In this document: positions 22,066 through 32,448 of the stretch, one piece after another
Position numbering within the stretch: the first letter of the stretch is position 1
How the letters are laid out: each line of letters begins with the position of its first letter
NCBI GenBank assembly: GCA_027061995.1
Contig: JAMOUT010000087.1
Coordinates: forward strand, 25,652 to 89,651
DNA from: Candidatus Aminicenantota bacterium
Lineage (GTDB): Bacteria > Acidobacteriota > Aminicenantia > JAMOAD01
Direction of reading: 5' to 3'
Length of the DNA stretch: 64,000 nucleotides
Notes under the pieces: model-generated
Databases searched by the model: none
Told to the model about the DNA's origin: nothing
Seen by the model: only the letters and a program-made list of their open reading frames with translations
Program-made: the position numbers and the translations under genes

Positions 22066-22221
22066 TTAAAATATATTTTTTAAAAAAGCTTTTTTAGCTT
22101 TTGCTTGCATTCCATTAATGAATTGTAAACATAGGTTCTTTTTCACATAACCTACTAAAACATATAAATACAGATATAGAATCCCTAAATTATCAAACTT
22201 TTTATATCCTATTTCTTTCAT
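22066..22221 (-). CDS. Putative 51-aa small ORF immediately upstream of the ATPase
   Basis: MKEIGYKKFDNLGILYLYLYVLVGYVKKNLCLQFINGMQAKAKKAFLKNIF; stop lies 2 nt before the ATPase ATG. Below the length cutoff of the supplied ORF track. Confidence 0.3.
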   Translation of the reverse strand: MKEIGYKKFDNLGILYLYLYVLVGYVKKNLCLQFINGMQAKAKKAFLKNIF

Positions 22222-22258
22222 AATATTATTTTACACTTTTTCTTCAAAAAAGTCATCC

Positions 22259-22986
22259 TTACCTTGTTGCAATAAAAGCATACAATAATTGCCAATATTG
22301 CCCATCTCCGACATCATGCCTTAATCCCAAATAATTAAACAGATTCAATTTGGTCTTATGAGCAATTACAATATTAAGTTTAGGAATAACCGTTATAAAT
22401 TGCCCTCCGTAACCTGTAGCAGAGTATGCTCCCTTAAAATCAGAATGATAATAAATACTCTCGATTATCCACCACATATAACCGTAGGAAAACTGAAAAT
22501 GGCTTGATTTCGTTCGTCCATACCTTTTGTTATCACTTCCACCGAAGTAAAAATGAAGTTATTTTTTTTATCCAATCTTTTGAGATTATCTGATTTCCAT
22601 CCCATTTTCCTTCATTTAACATCAATTGCCCGATTTTTGCCATATCCCTTGTTGAAATATATATATGATAAGCGGGATATCTTGATTTTTTCCTGTTATA
22701 TTTTTTCTTTTGATTCTTTATGTTCCAATCCTGAAATCCGAGAGGTATGGCAAGTTGTTCCTCTATCTCTTTATAAACATTTTTCCCTGTTTTCTTCTCA
22801 AATATATAACTCCAACATTAAAATCCCAATTATTGCGAACAAAATACTCCCCTGGTTTTACAGAGCCTCTTTTTAATATATGCTTTTTATCGTATCCTTA
22901 TTTGCATGTTCATAAAACACACCTGAACGAGAGGTGATCATATCCTCGACTGTTGCGGTTTTAAAATTTAATTTTAGTTTTTTCAT
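22259..22986 (-). pseudogene. Degraded beta-lactamase-family serine hydrolase remnant
   Basis: Reverse-strand pieces in different frames: TVEDMITSRSGVFYEHANKD, RGSVKPGEYFVRNNWDFNVG, ISTRDMAKIGQLMLNEGKWDGNQIISKDWIKK, YGYMWWI, YGGQFITVIPKLNIVIAHKT; catalytic N-terminus missing and frame broken several times. Confidence 0.8.
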
Positions 22987-23027
22987 TTTCTCTCTTTAAA
23001 TATTGTCCTATATCCTTTATTAAAAAA

Positions 23028-23675
23028 TCAATCTCTTGATACTATCAATTCTTTTGTATCGGGATTAATACAAAAATCTATTATCCCTTCATATTCTGTT
23101 TCATAAACATTATCATCCTTTAAATCAATCTTATAAATAATATCTCCGAAAAGGATTAGGGCTGTATTTTCATCATAAAAAACCATCTTTTTACCGACAA
23201 TTTTAAATATTCGTTTCTCATCCCCTTTTAATATTACCGTTCTTCTGTTTCCCGTGTCAATTACACCTACCCTTCCATCCGAAACATCAAAATCAACGGG
23301 GAAATGGAAAAAGAGTTCATCCTGCTTTTCAAATTTATCATAACCAAACTCTCCTATGGTTTTTATCAGCTTAAAATCATTATCAAAAACAAAAATTGCG
23401 GATTTTTCCTGATCCAAAACATAGATACTGTTTTCATGGAATTTTATCTTAATAGGATACTCTAATTCGGTTTTCATATTTCCCCTTTTATCATAAATCT
23501 TTCTATCCTTCGTATAAAACAAATCACCATTGATAAAACAAAAATCATGTGACCAATCTATTTTATCCTCTATTATTTTGCTGTTTTCCCCATCCATAAG
23601 GATAATTCTTTTTTTCTCATCAGAACCATAAATCGAATCTCCGCATGCTTTTAAAAAGAGAATTCTATCATTCAT
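23028..23675 (-). CDS. NHL/beta-propeller-like hypothetical protein
   Basis: Repeats such as SIYVLDQEKSAIFVFDNDFKLIKTIGEFG and RVGVIDTGNRRTVIL; 4-nt overlap with upstream gene. Confidence 0.6.
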   Translation of the reverse strand: MNDRILFLKACGDSIYGSDEKKRIILMDGENSKIIEDKIDWSHDFCFINGDLFYTKDRKIYDKRGNMKTELEYPIKIKFHENSIYVLDQEKSAIFVFDNDFKLIKTIGEFGYDKFEKQDELFFHFPVDFDVSDGRVGVIDTGNRRTVILKGDEKRIFKIVGKKMVFYDENTALILFGDIIYKIDLKDDNVYETEYEGIIDFCINPDTKELIVSRD

Positions 23676-24751
23676 CCTCTTAGTTTCTCCTTCAATATTT
23701 CATAAGAATCCCTGTATTTCTCCCATTCTCCAACATCCACCCAAGAATGTTCGGAGACAGGGAAAATACCTATCTTCTCTTTTTTCTTTAAAAGCATTTT
23801 TATTAAATCGGTCATATCAAAAAATTTGTTTTTAGGAATATAATCCAATATTTCGGGGGATAATATATACACACCCGTATTAACTATATTATCGAATCTC
23901 GGTTTTTCCTGAAAATGTAAAAGTTCACCCGCTTCATTTATCTTGCAAACTCCGTATGGGATAATAAAGTTTTTCATCGCCCCGATTATAGTCAGTTTGT
24001 TTTTATTATTATTGTGAAATTCCAAAACAGCACTATAATCGGTATTAACCAATATATCACAGTTTGAGACTATAAATTCCCTGTCTATTTTTCCTTTAAG
24101 ATACTTTAAAGCGCCTGCTGTCCCGAGAGGCTTGTCCTCCTCTATAAAGGAGATATTCAAATCCTTGTATGTATCTTCCATATAAATCTTAATCAATGAA
24201 CCCTTAAAATTTATGGAGATAAAATAATTCTCTATCCCGTTTTTTTTAAAATGTTCTATTATATAATCAAGCATTGGTTTATTTTCAACCGGAATCAGTG
24301 CTTTGGGAAGTATCTTTGTAAAAGGGTCGAGCCTTTTTCCCTCTCCTCCCGCCATAATTACAATAGGAACATCGTTTAATCTTTTTTTATCTCCTCTTTT
24401 TTTTACAGCGGCAAAAATCTCCTCTTTCAAAAGTAAATCTACAAAATATCCTTCATCAAGGACAGGAAGATGTTTAATAGGCTCTTTTAAAAAGAGCCTC
24501 TTTATCTCTTTCTCAGAATAATCTCTTTCAACATAGATGAAGTTTTTAGTAGCTATATCAATAGCTTTGCTATTAAGATTTACCCCTTTTAATATTGCTC
24601 TCCTGAAATCTCCATCAGTTAATATACCGAGCATTTTTCCGAGTTCATCTATGATTATTACAACCCCTTTTCCATTTGTATCCATAACTTTGACAGCTTC
24701 TCTTATTGAGTTGTCTTCAAGCACAAGATATTTTTTCAAATCTTTTCTCAT
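23672..24751 (-). CDS. CBS-domain sugar nucleotidyltransferase (PtmE-like)
   Basis: Two CBS motifs (GVVIIIDELGKMLGILTDGDFRRAI) then PIVIMAGGEGKRLDPFTKILPKALIPVENKPMLDYII. Confidence 0.85.
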   Translation of the reverse strand: MRKDLKKYLVLEDNSIREAVKVMDTNGKGVVIIIDELGKMLGILTDGDFRRAILKGVNLNSKAIDIATKNFIYVERDYSEKEIKRLFLKEPIKHLPVLDEGYFVDLLLKEEIFAAVKKRGDKKRLNDVPIVIMAGGEGKRLDPFTKILPKALIPVENKPMLDYIIEHFKKNGIENYFISINFKGSLIKIYMEDTYKDLNISFIEEDKPLGTAGALKYLKGKIDREFIVSNCDILVNTDYSAVLEFHNNNKNKLTIIGAMKNFIIPYGVCKINEAGELLHFQEKPRFDNIVNTGVYILSPEILDYIPKNKFFDMTDLIKMLLKKKEKIGIFPVSEHSWVDVGEWEKYRDSYEILKEKLRG

Positions 24752-25785
24752 ACCAAATCCTTATATTTTATACCTTCCCCGTCTTTTTTACCGTTTTTAA
24801 GTTTTTTCCCGACGATAAATTTAAAATCTTCGGGTTTAATATAATCGGCGGCAGGTCTTTTAAAGATAGTATTATCCGATGATATTGAATCTCCTGCTTT
24901 TACCGTTTTTTTCGCATAAAGCCCTCTTCTTGCAAGATCGACACTCTTTTTCTCATCTCCAACAGGACCTTTTTTATAACCGTTTCCCAAAGCTTTTTCA
25001 ATATCTCTAATCTGTTTTACCATATCCTTAAACTCTTTCGGAGATATTGACAATTTATGATCAGGTCCTTTCATATTTTTATCAAGGGTAAAATGTTTTT
25101 CTATAATCTTCGCTCCCATGGCTATGGCAGCAAGAGATATATGATAACCTTCGGTATGATCCGATAAACCGGCAGGATAACCGAAAGCTTTTGCAATTGT
25201 TTTTATTGTTTTAAGATTCATCAGATTGTAGGGAGCCGGATAAAGAGAGATACATTGAAGTATTGAGATTTTTTTATTTCCGGTTTTTTCAATCTCCGAA
25301 ACAGCGGTTGAAATATCTTTTATATTCGACATCCCTGTTGAAAGGATTACAGGTTTTCCTGTTTTTCCGATTTTTTCGAGAAAAGGAAGAAAATTTATAT
25401 CTCCGGAAGCTATCTTATATGCTGGGATATCTATTTTCTCCGCAATATCAAAACTTTTATCATCAAATACACTTGCAAAAAAGATAATATTTTTTTTATC
25501 AGCGAATTCCTTTAATTCAAACCATCCTTTTTCGGAAAATTCCAAAGATTTAAGAAGTTTTATTATCTCTTTTCCGGTTTGAGCAAAACCTTTATGAGAA
25601 GCGGAATAAAAAAGTTCGGTATTAAAAATCTGAAATTTAATCGCATCCGCATTTGATTCCACCGCTGCGGATATTAACTCTTTCGCAATATTAATATCTC
25701 CGTTATGATTGATTCCCCCTTCGGCAATTATAAAAGAGTTCCCTTTGTCTCCTATTTTTCTATTATCTATTTTAATGGTTTTCAT
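24748..25785 (-). CDS. NeuB-family nonulosonate (sialic/legionaminic-type) synthase with SAF domain
   Basis: FIIAEGGINHNGDINIAKELI, AYKIASGDINFLPFLEKI, GMSNIKDI, LSDHTEGYHISLAAIAMGAKIIEKHFTLDKNMKGPDHKLS, C-terminal SAF-like region. Confidence 0.93.
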   Translation of the reverse strand: MKTIKIDNRKIGDKGNSFIIAEGGINHNGDINIAKELISAAVESNADAIKFQIFNTELFYSASHKGFAQTGKEIIKLLKSLEFSEKGWFELKEFADKKNIIFFASVFDDKSFDIAEKIDIPAYKIASGDINFLPFLEKIGKTGKPVILSTGMSNIKDISTAVSEIEKTGNKKISILQCISLYPAPYNLMNLKTIKTIAKAFGYPAGLSDHTEGYHISLAAIAMGAKIIEKHFTLDKNMKGPDHKLSISPKEFKDMVKQIRDIEKALGNGYKKGPVGDEKKSVDLARRGLYAKKTVKAGDSISSDNTIFKRPAADYIKPEDFKFIVGKKLKNGKKDGEGIKYKDLV

Positions 25786-25787
25786 TT

Positions 25788-26342
25788 TCAGAATGTAATG
25801 GTAAAACCTACATCCGTTGAAATTCCTCCGAGTTTTATTGTGGAGCTTGTTCCATCATTAAATTTTATCGTATAATCGGATTTTGTATATGCAAGCTCAA
25901 ATTGAAGATTGATGGGTCCTATAATTTTTAATCTCCCCCCTCCTCCTATATAATAACCGGATGTAGAATCTTTAAAATCTACCATTGGAGCGGGATTTTT
26001 CTCCTGAAATCTCATGTTCATCATACCAATCTTGACAAATAATCGACTTCCGAATTTAATACCATAGATAATCGGATTCATCTCAACGAATGTTTCCTCT
26101 TTCGTATAAGTTGTCTTACCGTATTGGGATTGATGAGAAAATTTCAGAAAGAATCCGAGACTCTTAAATCCGTCAATATTAATCTCCACTCCATACCTTA
26201 AAAAATTAATTCCGTATATATCTTGTATATCTTTATCCGATACCCATTGATTTCCACCGAAGAGAAATATACTCCCTCTCTCACTATATCCTGCCGATAC
26301 AATAAATAAAAAAGCCAAAATAAAAACTATTTTTTTCTTCAT
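25788..26342 (-). CDS. Outer-membrane beta-barrel hypothetical protein
   Basis: Signal peptide, alternating amphipathic strands, terminal aromatic F (..TDVGFTITF). Confidence 0.6.
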   Translation of the reverse strand: MKKKIVFILAFLFIVSAGYSERGSIFLFGGNQWVSDKDIQDIYGINFLRYGVEINIDGFKSLGFFLKFSHQSQYGKTTYTKEETFVEMNPIIYGIKFGSRLFVKIGMMNMRFQEKNPAPMVDFKDSTSGYYIGGGGRLKIIGPINLQFELAYTKSDYTIKFNDGTSSTIKLGGISTDVGFTITF

Positions 26343-26352
26343 AAATCCTCCC

Positions 26353-28260
26353 CTATGTCATTAATGAGCCCGGAGGGACATCATCGGGAAGAAAAGGGAT
26401 AACCGGTTTGCCGTCAACATTTGCAGCTATGAGCATTCCGTTTGATATAAATCCCCTCATTTTCTTAGGCTCTAAATTCTTTACAACTATTATCTTTTTA
26501 TTTAAAAGTTCCTCTTTTGTATAATACTCTTTTACCCCGGCAAGAATCTCTCTCTTTTCGGTTCCAATATCAATTTTTAATCTATATAATTTATCGGCTC
26601 CCTCTATATCATTAACCTCGAGAATTTGAGCCACAACCATTACCACTTTTTTAAAATCGGGAAATTTAATAAGGTTAGTTTCAGTCTCCACCTTTTTCTC
26701 TTCCATCTTCTTCTCCTCCTTTTTATTATCGGCGAAAAACTCATCTTTATCAACCCTCGGGAAAAGCTGATCCAATTTTTTTATTTTTCCACCGGAAATC
26801 AAATCATTAAAATCAAATGTAAATTCTTTTTCAGGTATTGTAGAGCCATCGATCGATTTAAGAACTTTTTTGGAAATCTCAGGCATTATCGGAAAAAGTA
26901 GATAAAAAACACCTCTTAATGCCTGAATTAATGAAAACATAACAGCATTCAACTCCTGTTCATTACCCTCTTTTTTTAATACCCAAGGCTCTTTTTCAAC
27001 AATAAATCTGTTAAGCTCATTAATAAAAGCCCAAACTTTTTCAAGAGCTCTGTTAATGTTAAAATTCTTAAAATCATTAATATATGAATCTCTTAATGAA
27101 AGATATCTATCCTTTAAATAAAGTTTTTTCGGGGTATCGGGTATTTTATAATCAAAATATTTACCCATCATCCCCCATACACGATTTACCAAATTACCAA
27201 GATCATTCGATAAATCGGAATTTATTCTGTGAATAAACCCTTCATGAGAAAAATTTCCGTCTGTTCCTATGGGAATCTCCCTTAAAAGAAAATATCTGAC
27301 GGCATCAGCTCCGAAATTATCAATCAAAAGATAAGGATCAAGGACATTTCCTATTGATTTTGACATCTTTCTTTTATCTTTAAGCCACCATCCGTGAGCA
27401 ATAATCTTTTTTGGTAATTCTATCCCCGCCGCCATAAGAAAAGCAGGCCAAAAAACAGCATGAAATCTTAATATATCCTTACCTATCAGATGAACATCCG
27501 CAGGCCACCATTTACAAAACTTATCTTCATCCGTTCCGTATCCCACACCGGTTAAATAATTATGCAGAGCATCAAACCACACATATATTGTTTGCGATTC
27601 ATCAAAAGGGACTTTTATCCCCCATTTAACGGTTGATCTTGTGATACTGAGATCTCTTAATCCCCCTTTAACAAAAGAGATAACTTCATTCATTCTCCCC
27701 TGAGGATGAACAAATTCGGGATTATTATCATAAAATTTCAGAAGTTTTTTTTCATAAGCTGAGAGGCGAAAAAAATAAACCTCTTCGGAAACTTTTTCAG
27801 AAGGTCTTCCGCAGTCGGGGCAAATCTTTCTCCCTTCGGAATCCTCATCTTCATCCTCTGAAAGATAGTTTTCACAACTAACACAATACCACCCCGTATA
27901 TGTTCCTTTATAAATATCTCCGTTTTTGAACAATTTGTCAAATATCTTTTGAACCCCTTTTTCATGAAAATCCATGGTGGTTCTGATAAAAAAATCATAG
28001 TTGATATACAGTTTTTCCCATAAAGTTCTGAATCTTTCAACAACTCTGTCCGCAAGTTCTATCGGAGTTATCCCTTTTATCTTTGCCGATTTTTCTATCT
28101 TTTGTCCGTGCTCATCAGTTCCCGTAAGATAGTATGTCTCATCTCCCATAATTCTATGAAACCTGCTTAAAGCATCCCCTATTATTGTTGTATAAGAGTG
28201 TCCGATATGCGGTATATCATTAACATAATATATTGGTGTTGTTATATAAAATTTACTCAC
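26353..28260 (-). CDS. metG: Methionyl-tRNA synthetase with C-terminal tRNA-binding domain
   Basis: TTPIYYVNDIPHIGHSYTTI, CVSCENYL...CPDCG zinc knuckle, KMSKSIGN, C-terminal EMAP/Trbp111-like domain. Confidence 0.97.
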   Translation of the reverse strand: MSKFYITTPIYYVNDIPHIGHSYTTIIGDALSRFHRIMGDETYYLTGTDEHGQKIEKSAKIKGITPIELADRVVERFRTLWEKLYINYDFFIRTTMDFHEKGVQKIFDKLFKNGDIYKGTYTGWYCVSCENYLSEDEDEDSEGRKICPDCGRPSEKVSEEVYFFRLSAYEKKLLKFYDNNPEFVHPQGRMNEVISFVKGGLRDLSITRSTVKWGIKVPFDESQTIYVWFDALHNYLTGVGYGTDEDKFCKWWPADVHLIGKDILRFHAVFWPAFLMAAGIELPKKIIAHGWWLKDKRKMSKSIGNVLDPYLLIDNFGADAVRYFLLREIPIGTDGNFSHEGFIHRINSDLSNDLGNLVNRVWGMMGKYFDYKIPDTPKKLYLKDRYLSLRDSYINDFKNFNINRALEKVWAFINELNRFIVEKEPWVLKKEGNEQELNAVMFSLIQALRGVFYLLFPIMPEISKKVLKSIDGSTIPEKEFTFDFNDLISGGKIKKLDQLFPRVDKDEFFADNKKEEKKMEEKKVETETNLIKFPDFKKVVMVVAQILEVNDIEGADKLYRLKIDIGTEKREILAGVKEYYTKEELLNKKIIVVKNLEPKKMRGFISNGMLIAANVDGKPVIPFLPDDVPPGSLMT

Positions 28261-28844
28261 TATCCTCTCCTTAGTGTGCTTTTTATTAATGAAAGAGCTT
28301 CTTCTCTCGCTTTTATATCATTTCTGAAAATCCCCCTTAATGCGGATGTAACCGTTAATGATTTTGGTTTTTTAATTCCCCTCATTGTCATACACATATG
28401 CTCGGCTTCTATAACAACCATCACTCCGTAAGGGTGGAGATTCTCATAAAGAGTATCCGCTATCTGGGTTGTTAATCTTTCCTGCAGTTGAAGTCTTTTT
28501 GAGAATGTATCCACAACTCTTGCTATCTTACTTAATCCTACGATTTTCCCTTTCTTAGGGATATAAGCAACATGAGCATAACCTGCAAAAGGGAGCATAT
28601 GATGTTCGCACATGGAATATAAGGGAATATCCTTAACCATTACCATCTCTTCATGCCCGGGCTCCGTAAAGGTTTTCAGATAAGCTGAAGGATCCTGATA
28701 AAGTCCTCCGAAAATCTCTTTAAACATCTCGGAAACCCTATAAGGAGTATCTTGAAGCCCCTCTCTATTAATATTTTCGCCAAGACCCTCAAGAATCATC
28801 CGAACACCTTTTTGAATCATTTTTTCATTAAATTTTTTACTCAT
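28260..28844 (-). CDS. folE: GTP cyclohydrolase I
   Basis: [41 protein letters not shown]. Confidence 0.96.
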   Translation of the reverse strand: MSKKFNEKMIQKGVRMILEGLGENINREGLQDTPYRVSEMFKEIFGGLYQDPSAYLKTFTEPGHEEMVMVKDIPLYSMCEHHMLPFAGYAHVAYIPKKGKIVGLSKIARVVDTFSKRLQLQERLTTQIADTLYENLHPYGVMVVIEAEHMCMTMRGIKKPKSLTVTSALRGIFRNDIKAREEALSLIKSTLRRG

Positions 28845-28948
28845 TCTTACTCCTTAATCAATTATTTTAACCTATATAAAACAAATATGCAATCACCCGT
28901 TACCTTTAAAAGTTTGCCAAATTCATCTATAATTATTAATTAAAGGAG

Positions 28949-29332
28949 GTGAAAATGAGAAAAGAGATAATATCCGAGAATGCTCCTCAAGCGATAGGCC
29001 CCTATTCCCAAGGGATAGAAACCGATAATTTCGTTTTTTTATCCGGACAAATCGGAATAACCGAGAAAGGGAAACTTGCAACAGGGGGAACAACCGGACA
29101 ATTCAAACAAATTATGAAAAATATCAAATATATACTGAAAGAACTGAATTTGGATTTATCAGCAATAGTTAAAACAACCATTTTTTTAAAAGATATGAAT
29201 GATTTCCAAGCGATTAATTCAGTTTACGAAGACTATTGGACAAAACCCTATCCCGCCCGCTCAACGGTCGAAGTAGCAAAATTACCAAAAGATGTTAATA
29301 TAGAGATTGAGGTTATTGCAGTAAAAAATTAG
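28949..29332 (+). CDS. RidA family reactive intermediate/imine deaminase
   Basis: NAPQAIGPYSQGIETDNFVFLSGQIG, PARSTVEVAKLPKDVNIEIEVIAV. Confidence 0.94.
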   Translation: MKMRKEIISENAPQAIGPYSQGIETDNFVFLSGQIGITEKGKLATGGTTGQFKQIMKNIKYILKELNLDLSAIVKTTIFLKDMNDFQAINSVYEDYWTKPYPARSTVEVAKLPKDVNIEIEVIAVKN

Positions 29333-29560
29333 CAGTGGAAATAATAAACGGAATAATATAAATTCAATATTATTTTTTCGTGAATCTAAAAATATCTTTT
29401 TTAATATTTCTAATTTTAAAATCTAAAACAACTTTTGAAAGCAACAAATACTTAAAACCCGAAAACCTGCCAAATATATTCATATATTAATACTTAACAA
29501 ACTCATATTACTATCCGATACAAATACGCTAAATGTTTGTAGTCGCAATGATTACCCTAA

Positions 29561-29589
29561 TTGACTTTTTAACTTAATAATCTTATATT
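29561..29589 (+). promoter_or_regulatory. Candidate leaderless promoter for histidine kinase
   Basis: TTGACT-N17-TATATT, 5 nt before ATG at 29595; no SD. Confidence 0.6.
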
Positions 29590-29594
29590 ATATT

Positions 29595-30920
29595 ATGAAA
29601 AGGGCTTTATCACTTAAAAGCTATATAGTGATCGTTTCCACTGTGATGGTATTTTTTTTGATAATGAATTCCATAATAATAGGGGCAATTTCTTATAAAA
29701 CCCTTTATAAAAATGTAAATGATTTGATTGATGTAATTACTACACAATTCTTGGAAAGGCATAAGGATTTACTTCTTGTCGGAGACATATTCACTCTCTC
29801 AAACAAAACAAAGGAATTTCTTAAAAAGAGAGATATGATTGTCGGAATTGAAATATCCGATAAAAAACACAATTTGATAATTGATGAAAAGGAGAAAGGG
29901 ATAGATAAGAAATTAAACTACAAACAAATTAAAAAAAATATCTTACATGAAAACAGATACATAGGAGAAGCTGTATTTTACATAGACTTTAACAGATATA
30001 AAAATCTATCAGGTAAAATAATATTAACAATATCTTTCATTATTCTTTTTTTTGTTCTGATTATTTCCTTCATATCCATTACTATGAGTAAAATCGTATC
30101 GGATGAAATAAAAAAATTGGAAACATATATGAAAGAAAAAGAATCCAAAAACTTTATAATGAAAACCTCCGAATTTAGAATCAAAGAGATAAAAAATTAC
30201 ATAATGAGAATTAAAGAAGATATATCAACGATAAATTTTTTAGAGAGTGAAATAGAAAGAAAGAATAACCTTGCAATGATAGGAAATTTCACCGCCTCCA
30301 TAGTTCACGATATAAGAAATCCTTTAACCGTTGTTCTTTCTTATTCCGAAATAATGGAGAAGAAGACTGATAATAACGATATTAAGAATAAATCGGAAAA
30401 AATAAAAAATTCAGCAACAAAAATAAAAAGAATGTTAGATGATATTCTCTCTTTTGTAAAAGAGAAGGATATTGAGATTGAAATAGAACCGAGAATACCT
30501 GAAAAGATAATAAAAGGCGCATTGGATGATCTTGAACCTTTAATAAACAGAAAGATGATTAATATTGAAATAAAAAAAGAGACAAATGGTAAATGTTTGG
30601 CAGACGGATACAGACTTTCAAGAGCAATCGAAAATATTATAAAAAATGCAATAGAGGCATCCGAAAAAAAACAGAAAATTGAAATAAGGATTTCCGAGAA
30701 GGATACAAATATATTATTTAAAATAAGAGATTATGCAGGAGGTATTCCCGAAGAGATTAAAGAAACCATTTTCGAGGCTTTTACCACAAAATCCAAGAAA
30801 ACAGGCACCGGTTTAGGGCTTTTTATAACTAAGAATATTATTGATAAACACAAAGGAAAAATCTATTTTGTAAATAAAACAAACGGAACAGAGTTTGTTA
30901 TTGAAGTTCCGAAAGCATGA
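29595..30920 (+). CDS. Membrane sensor histidine kinase
   Basis: Two TM segments, H-box SIVHDIRNPLTVVLSYSEIM, N/G boxes (IENIIKNAIEAS, FKIRDYAGGIPEE, KKTGTGLGLFITKNI). Confidence 0.92.
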   Translation: MKRALSLKSYIVIVSTVMVFFLIMNSIIIGAISYKTLYKNVNDLIDVITTQFLERHKDLLLVGDIFTLSNKTKEFLKKRDMIVGIEISDKKHNLIIDEKEKGIDKKLNYKQIKKNILHENRYIGEAVFYIDFNRYKNLSGKIILTISFIILFFVLIISFISITMSKIVSDEIKKLETYMKEKESKNFIMKTSEFRIKEIKNYIMRIKEDISTINFLESEIERKNNLAMIGNFTASIVHDIRNPLTVVLSYSEIMEKKTDNNDIKNKSEKIKNSATKIKRMLDDILSFVKEKDIEIEIEPRIPEKIIKGALDDLEPLINRKMINIEIKKETNGKCLADGYRLSRAIENIIKNAIEASEKKQKIEIRISEKDTNILFKIRDYAGGIPEEIKETIFEAFTTKSKKTGTGLGLFITKNIIDKHKGKIYFVNKTNGTEFVIEVPKA

Positions 30921-32341
30921 TTAAAAAAAGATTATTATACGGATTATTAATTTTATCCATAATCGGACAAATTCATCTATTATCCGGTGAACTAAAACTC
31001 TTTATAGAAGGGAAATGGTTTAACTTACCTTATTATAAAAACACATTCATGATGAATCAATTTATCTTTTCACAAGTTTATGAACCCATCGCAAATTATA
31101 CTCCCGAATACTCAATTACCTATGGAATAGCAAAGAATTGGTATGTATCTCCGAATTGGAAATACATTGAATTTAAAATAAATACAAACAGATATTTTCC
31201 CGATGGTTCTTCCGTAAATATTGAGGATATTAAAAATAATTTTAAGAATTTTTTCAATGCTCCGCCATTAAACTCTTTTAGGATTATTAAAAAATATATA
31301 TTAGCGGAAGATTTCTTTAAAAAAGTTAATGATTCTACATTCAGGATATATTTTAAAAAACCTTTCCCAAAAATTTTTAATTTTTTCCCTATACCAATGA
31401 TGCGTATATCAAAAAAATCAAAAGATTCACCTTTTTTATTAGGAACAGGACCATATAAATTGGAAAAAGTGAAAAATAACATTATTTTTCTTAAAAAGAA
31501 TAAATATTATAAAGAAAAACCTATGTTTTCCGATAGAATATTGGTTGTGTTTAATAGTAATGTCAGAGATATAGGAAAGTTAGCAAAAAAATATGATCTT
31601 CTGATTCTTATGCATAGAAAAGAAATATTTATTAATGGATTTAAGAAGAATGAGATTAAACTACCCATACTTATGTTTTTTGCACTAAAAACCGGTAATG
31701 GTTTATTTAAAACTTATGAAAACAGAAGGAACTTTTATTGCAGTTTAAAAGAAAACAGATTATTATCCCAAATTGACAAACTCGGTTATAAATTTTTAAG
31801 ATATAAAAGGATTATTCTCCCCGGGCTTGCAGGTTACGGATTAAAAACATCATTCCCTTTAAAAGATGAAATCTGCAAAAATTATAAAAAGAAGCCCCTC
31901 AAAGTTAAATTAAATATTCCCTCCCCCATATTTGAAAAAATTAATTTTAACTCTGTTTTCAACGAAAATATTAAAATAACAAAAAATAAAACAAAAGATT
32001 TTGATGTTAAATTTATAGTGGGGGGAATAGCAACCTCCATACCTTTTCCCATTTATCTTTATGATATATTTGAAGAAAATACGGAAAAGTATTACGGAAA
32101 TTGGTTCGTAAAAGAATTAGTTAATATTTATACTGAGACTAACAATCTTCAATTGTCAAAAAAACTTATAAAATTTGAAAAGACTATCAATAATAAATTA
32201 GCTGTCATACCGGTAGGAGCATCAAAATACAGTTTTGTTGACATCTTTATTAAAAACAACATAGAGGGATTTAATAAAAATGCGGGAGCTCTATTTATTT
32301 ACGAAAAACTTTCTAAATTAAAAAGAAAGTCATCTGATTAA
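30917..32341 (+). CDS. Periplasmic solute-binding protein, family 5 (SBP_bac_5)-like
   Basis: Signal peptide; QFIFSQVYEPIANYTPEYSITYGIAKNWYVSPNWKYIEFKI, LLGTGPYKLEKV; ATGA overlap with histidine kinase. Confidence 0.75.
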   Translation: MIKKRLLYGLLILSIIGQIHLLSGELKLFIEGKWFNLPYYKNTFMMNQFIFSQVYEPIANYTPEYSITYGIAKNWYVSPNWKYIEFKINTNRYFPDGSSVNIEDIKNNFKNFFNAPPLNSFRIIKKYILAEDFFKKVNDSTFRIYFKKPFPKIFNFFPIPMMRISKKSKDSPFLLGTGPYKLEKVKNNIIFLKKNKYYKEKPMFSDRILVVFNSNVRDIGKLAKKYDLLILMHRKEIFINGFKKNEIKLPILMFFALKTGNGLFKTYENRRNFYCSLKENRLLSQIDKLGYKFLRYKRIILPGLAGYGLKTSFPLKDEICKNYKKKPLKVKLNIPSPIFEKINFNSVFNENIKITKNKTKDFDVKFIVGGIATSIPFPIYLYDIFEENTEKYYGNWFVKELVNIYTETNNLQLSKKLIKFEKTINNKLAVIPVGASKYSFVDIFIKNNIEGFNKNAGALFIYEKLSKLKRKSSD

Positions 32342-32448
32342 TTCCATTCTATTTTTTAACACCTGTAACTCCAATTGTTTTTATGCTGGAAAAATCAATT
32401 GTAAAATGTTATATTAACTATTAATAATTAATATTTTGGAGGTTTCTT

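Noticed and set aside
22064-22110. Leaderless promoter for the AAA ATPase (TATATT-N6-ATG)
   Set aside because: Good -10 spacing but no acceptable -35 hexamer 17 nt upstream; left out of the six-promoter set.
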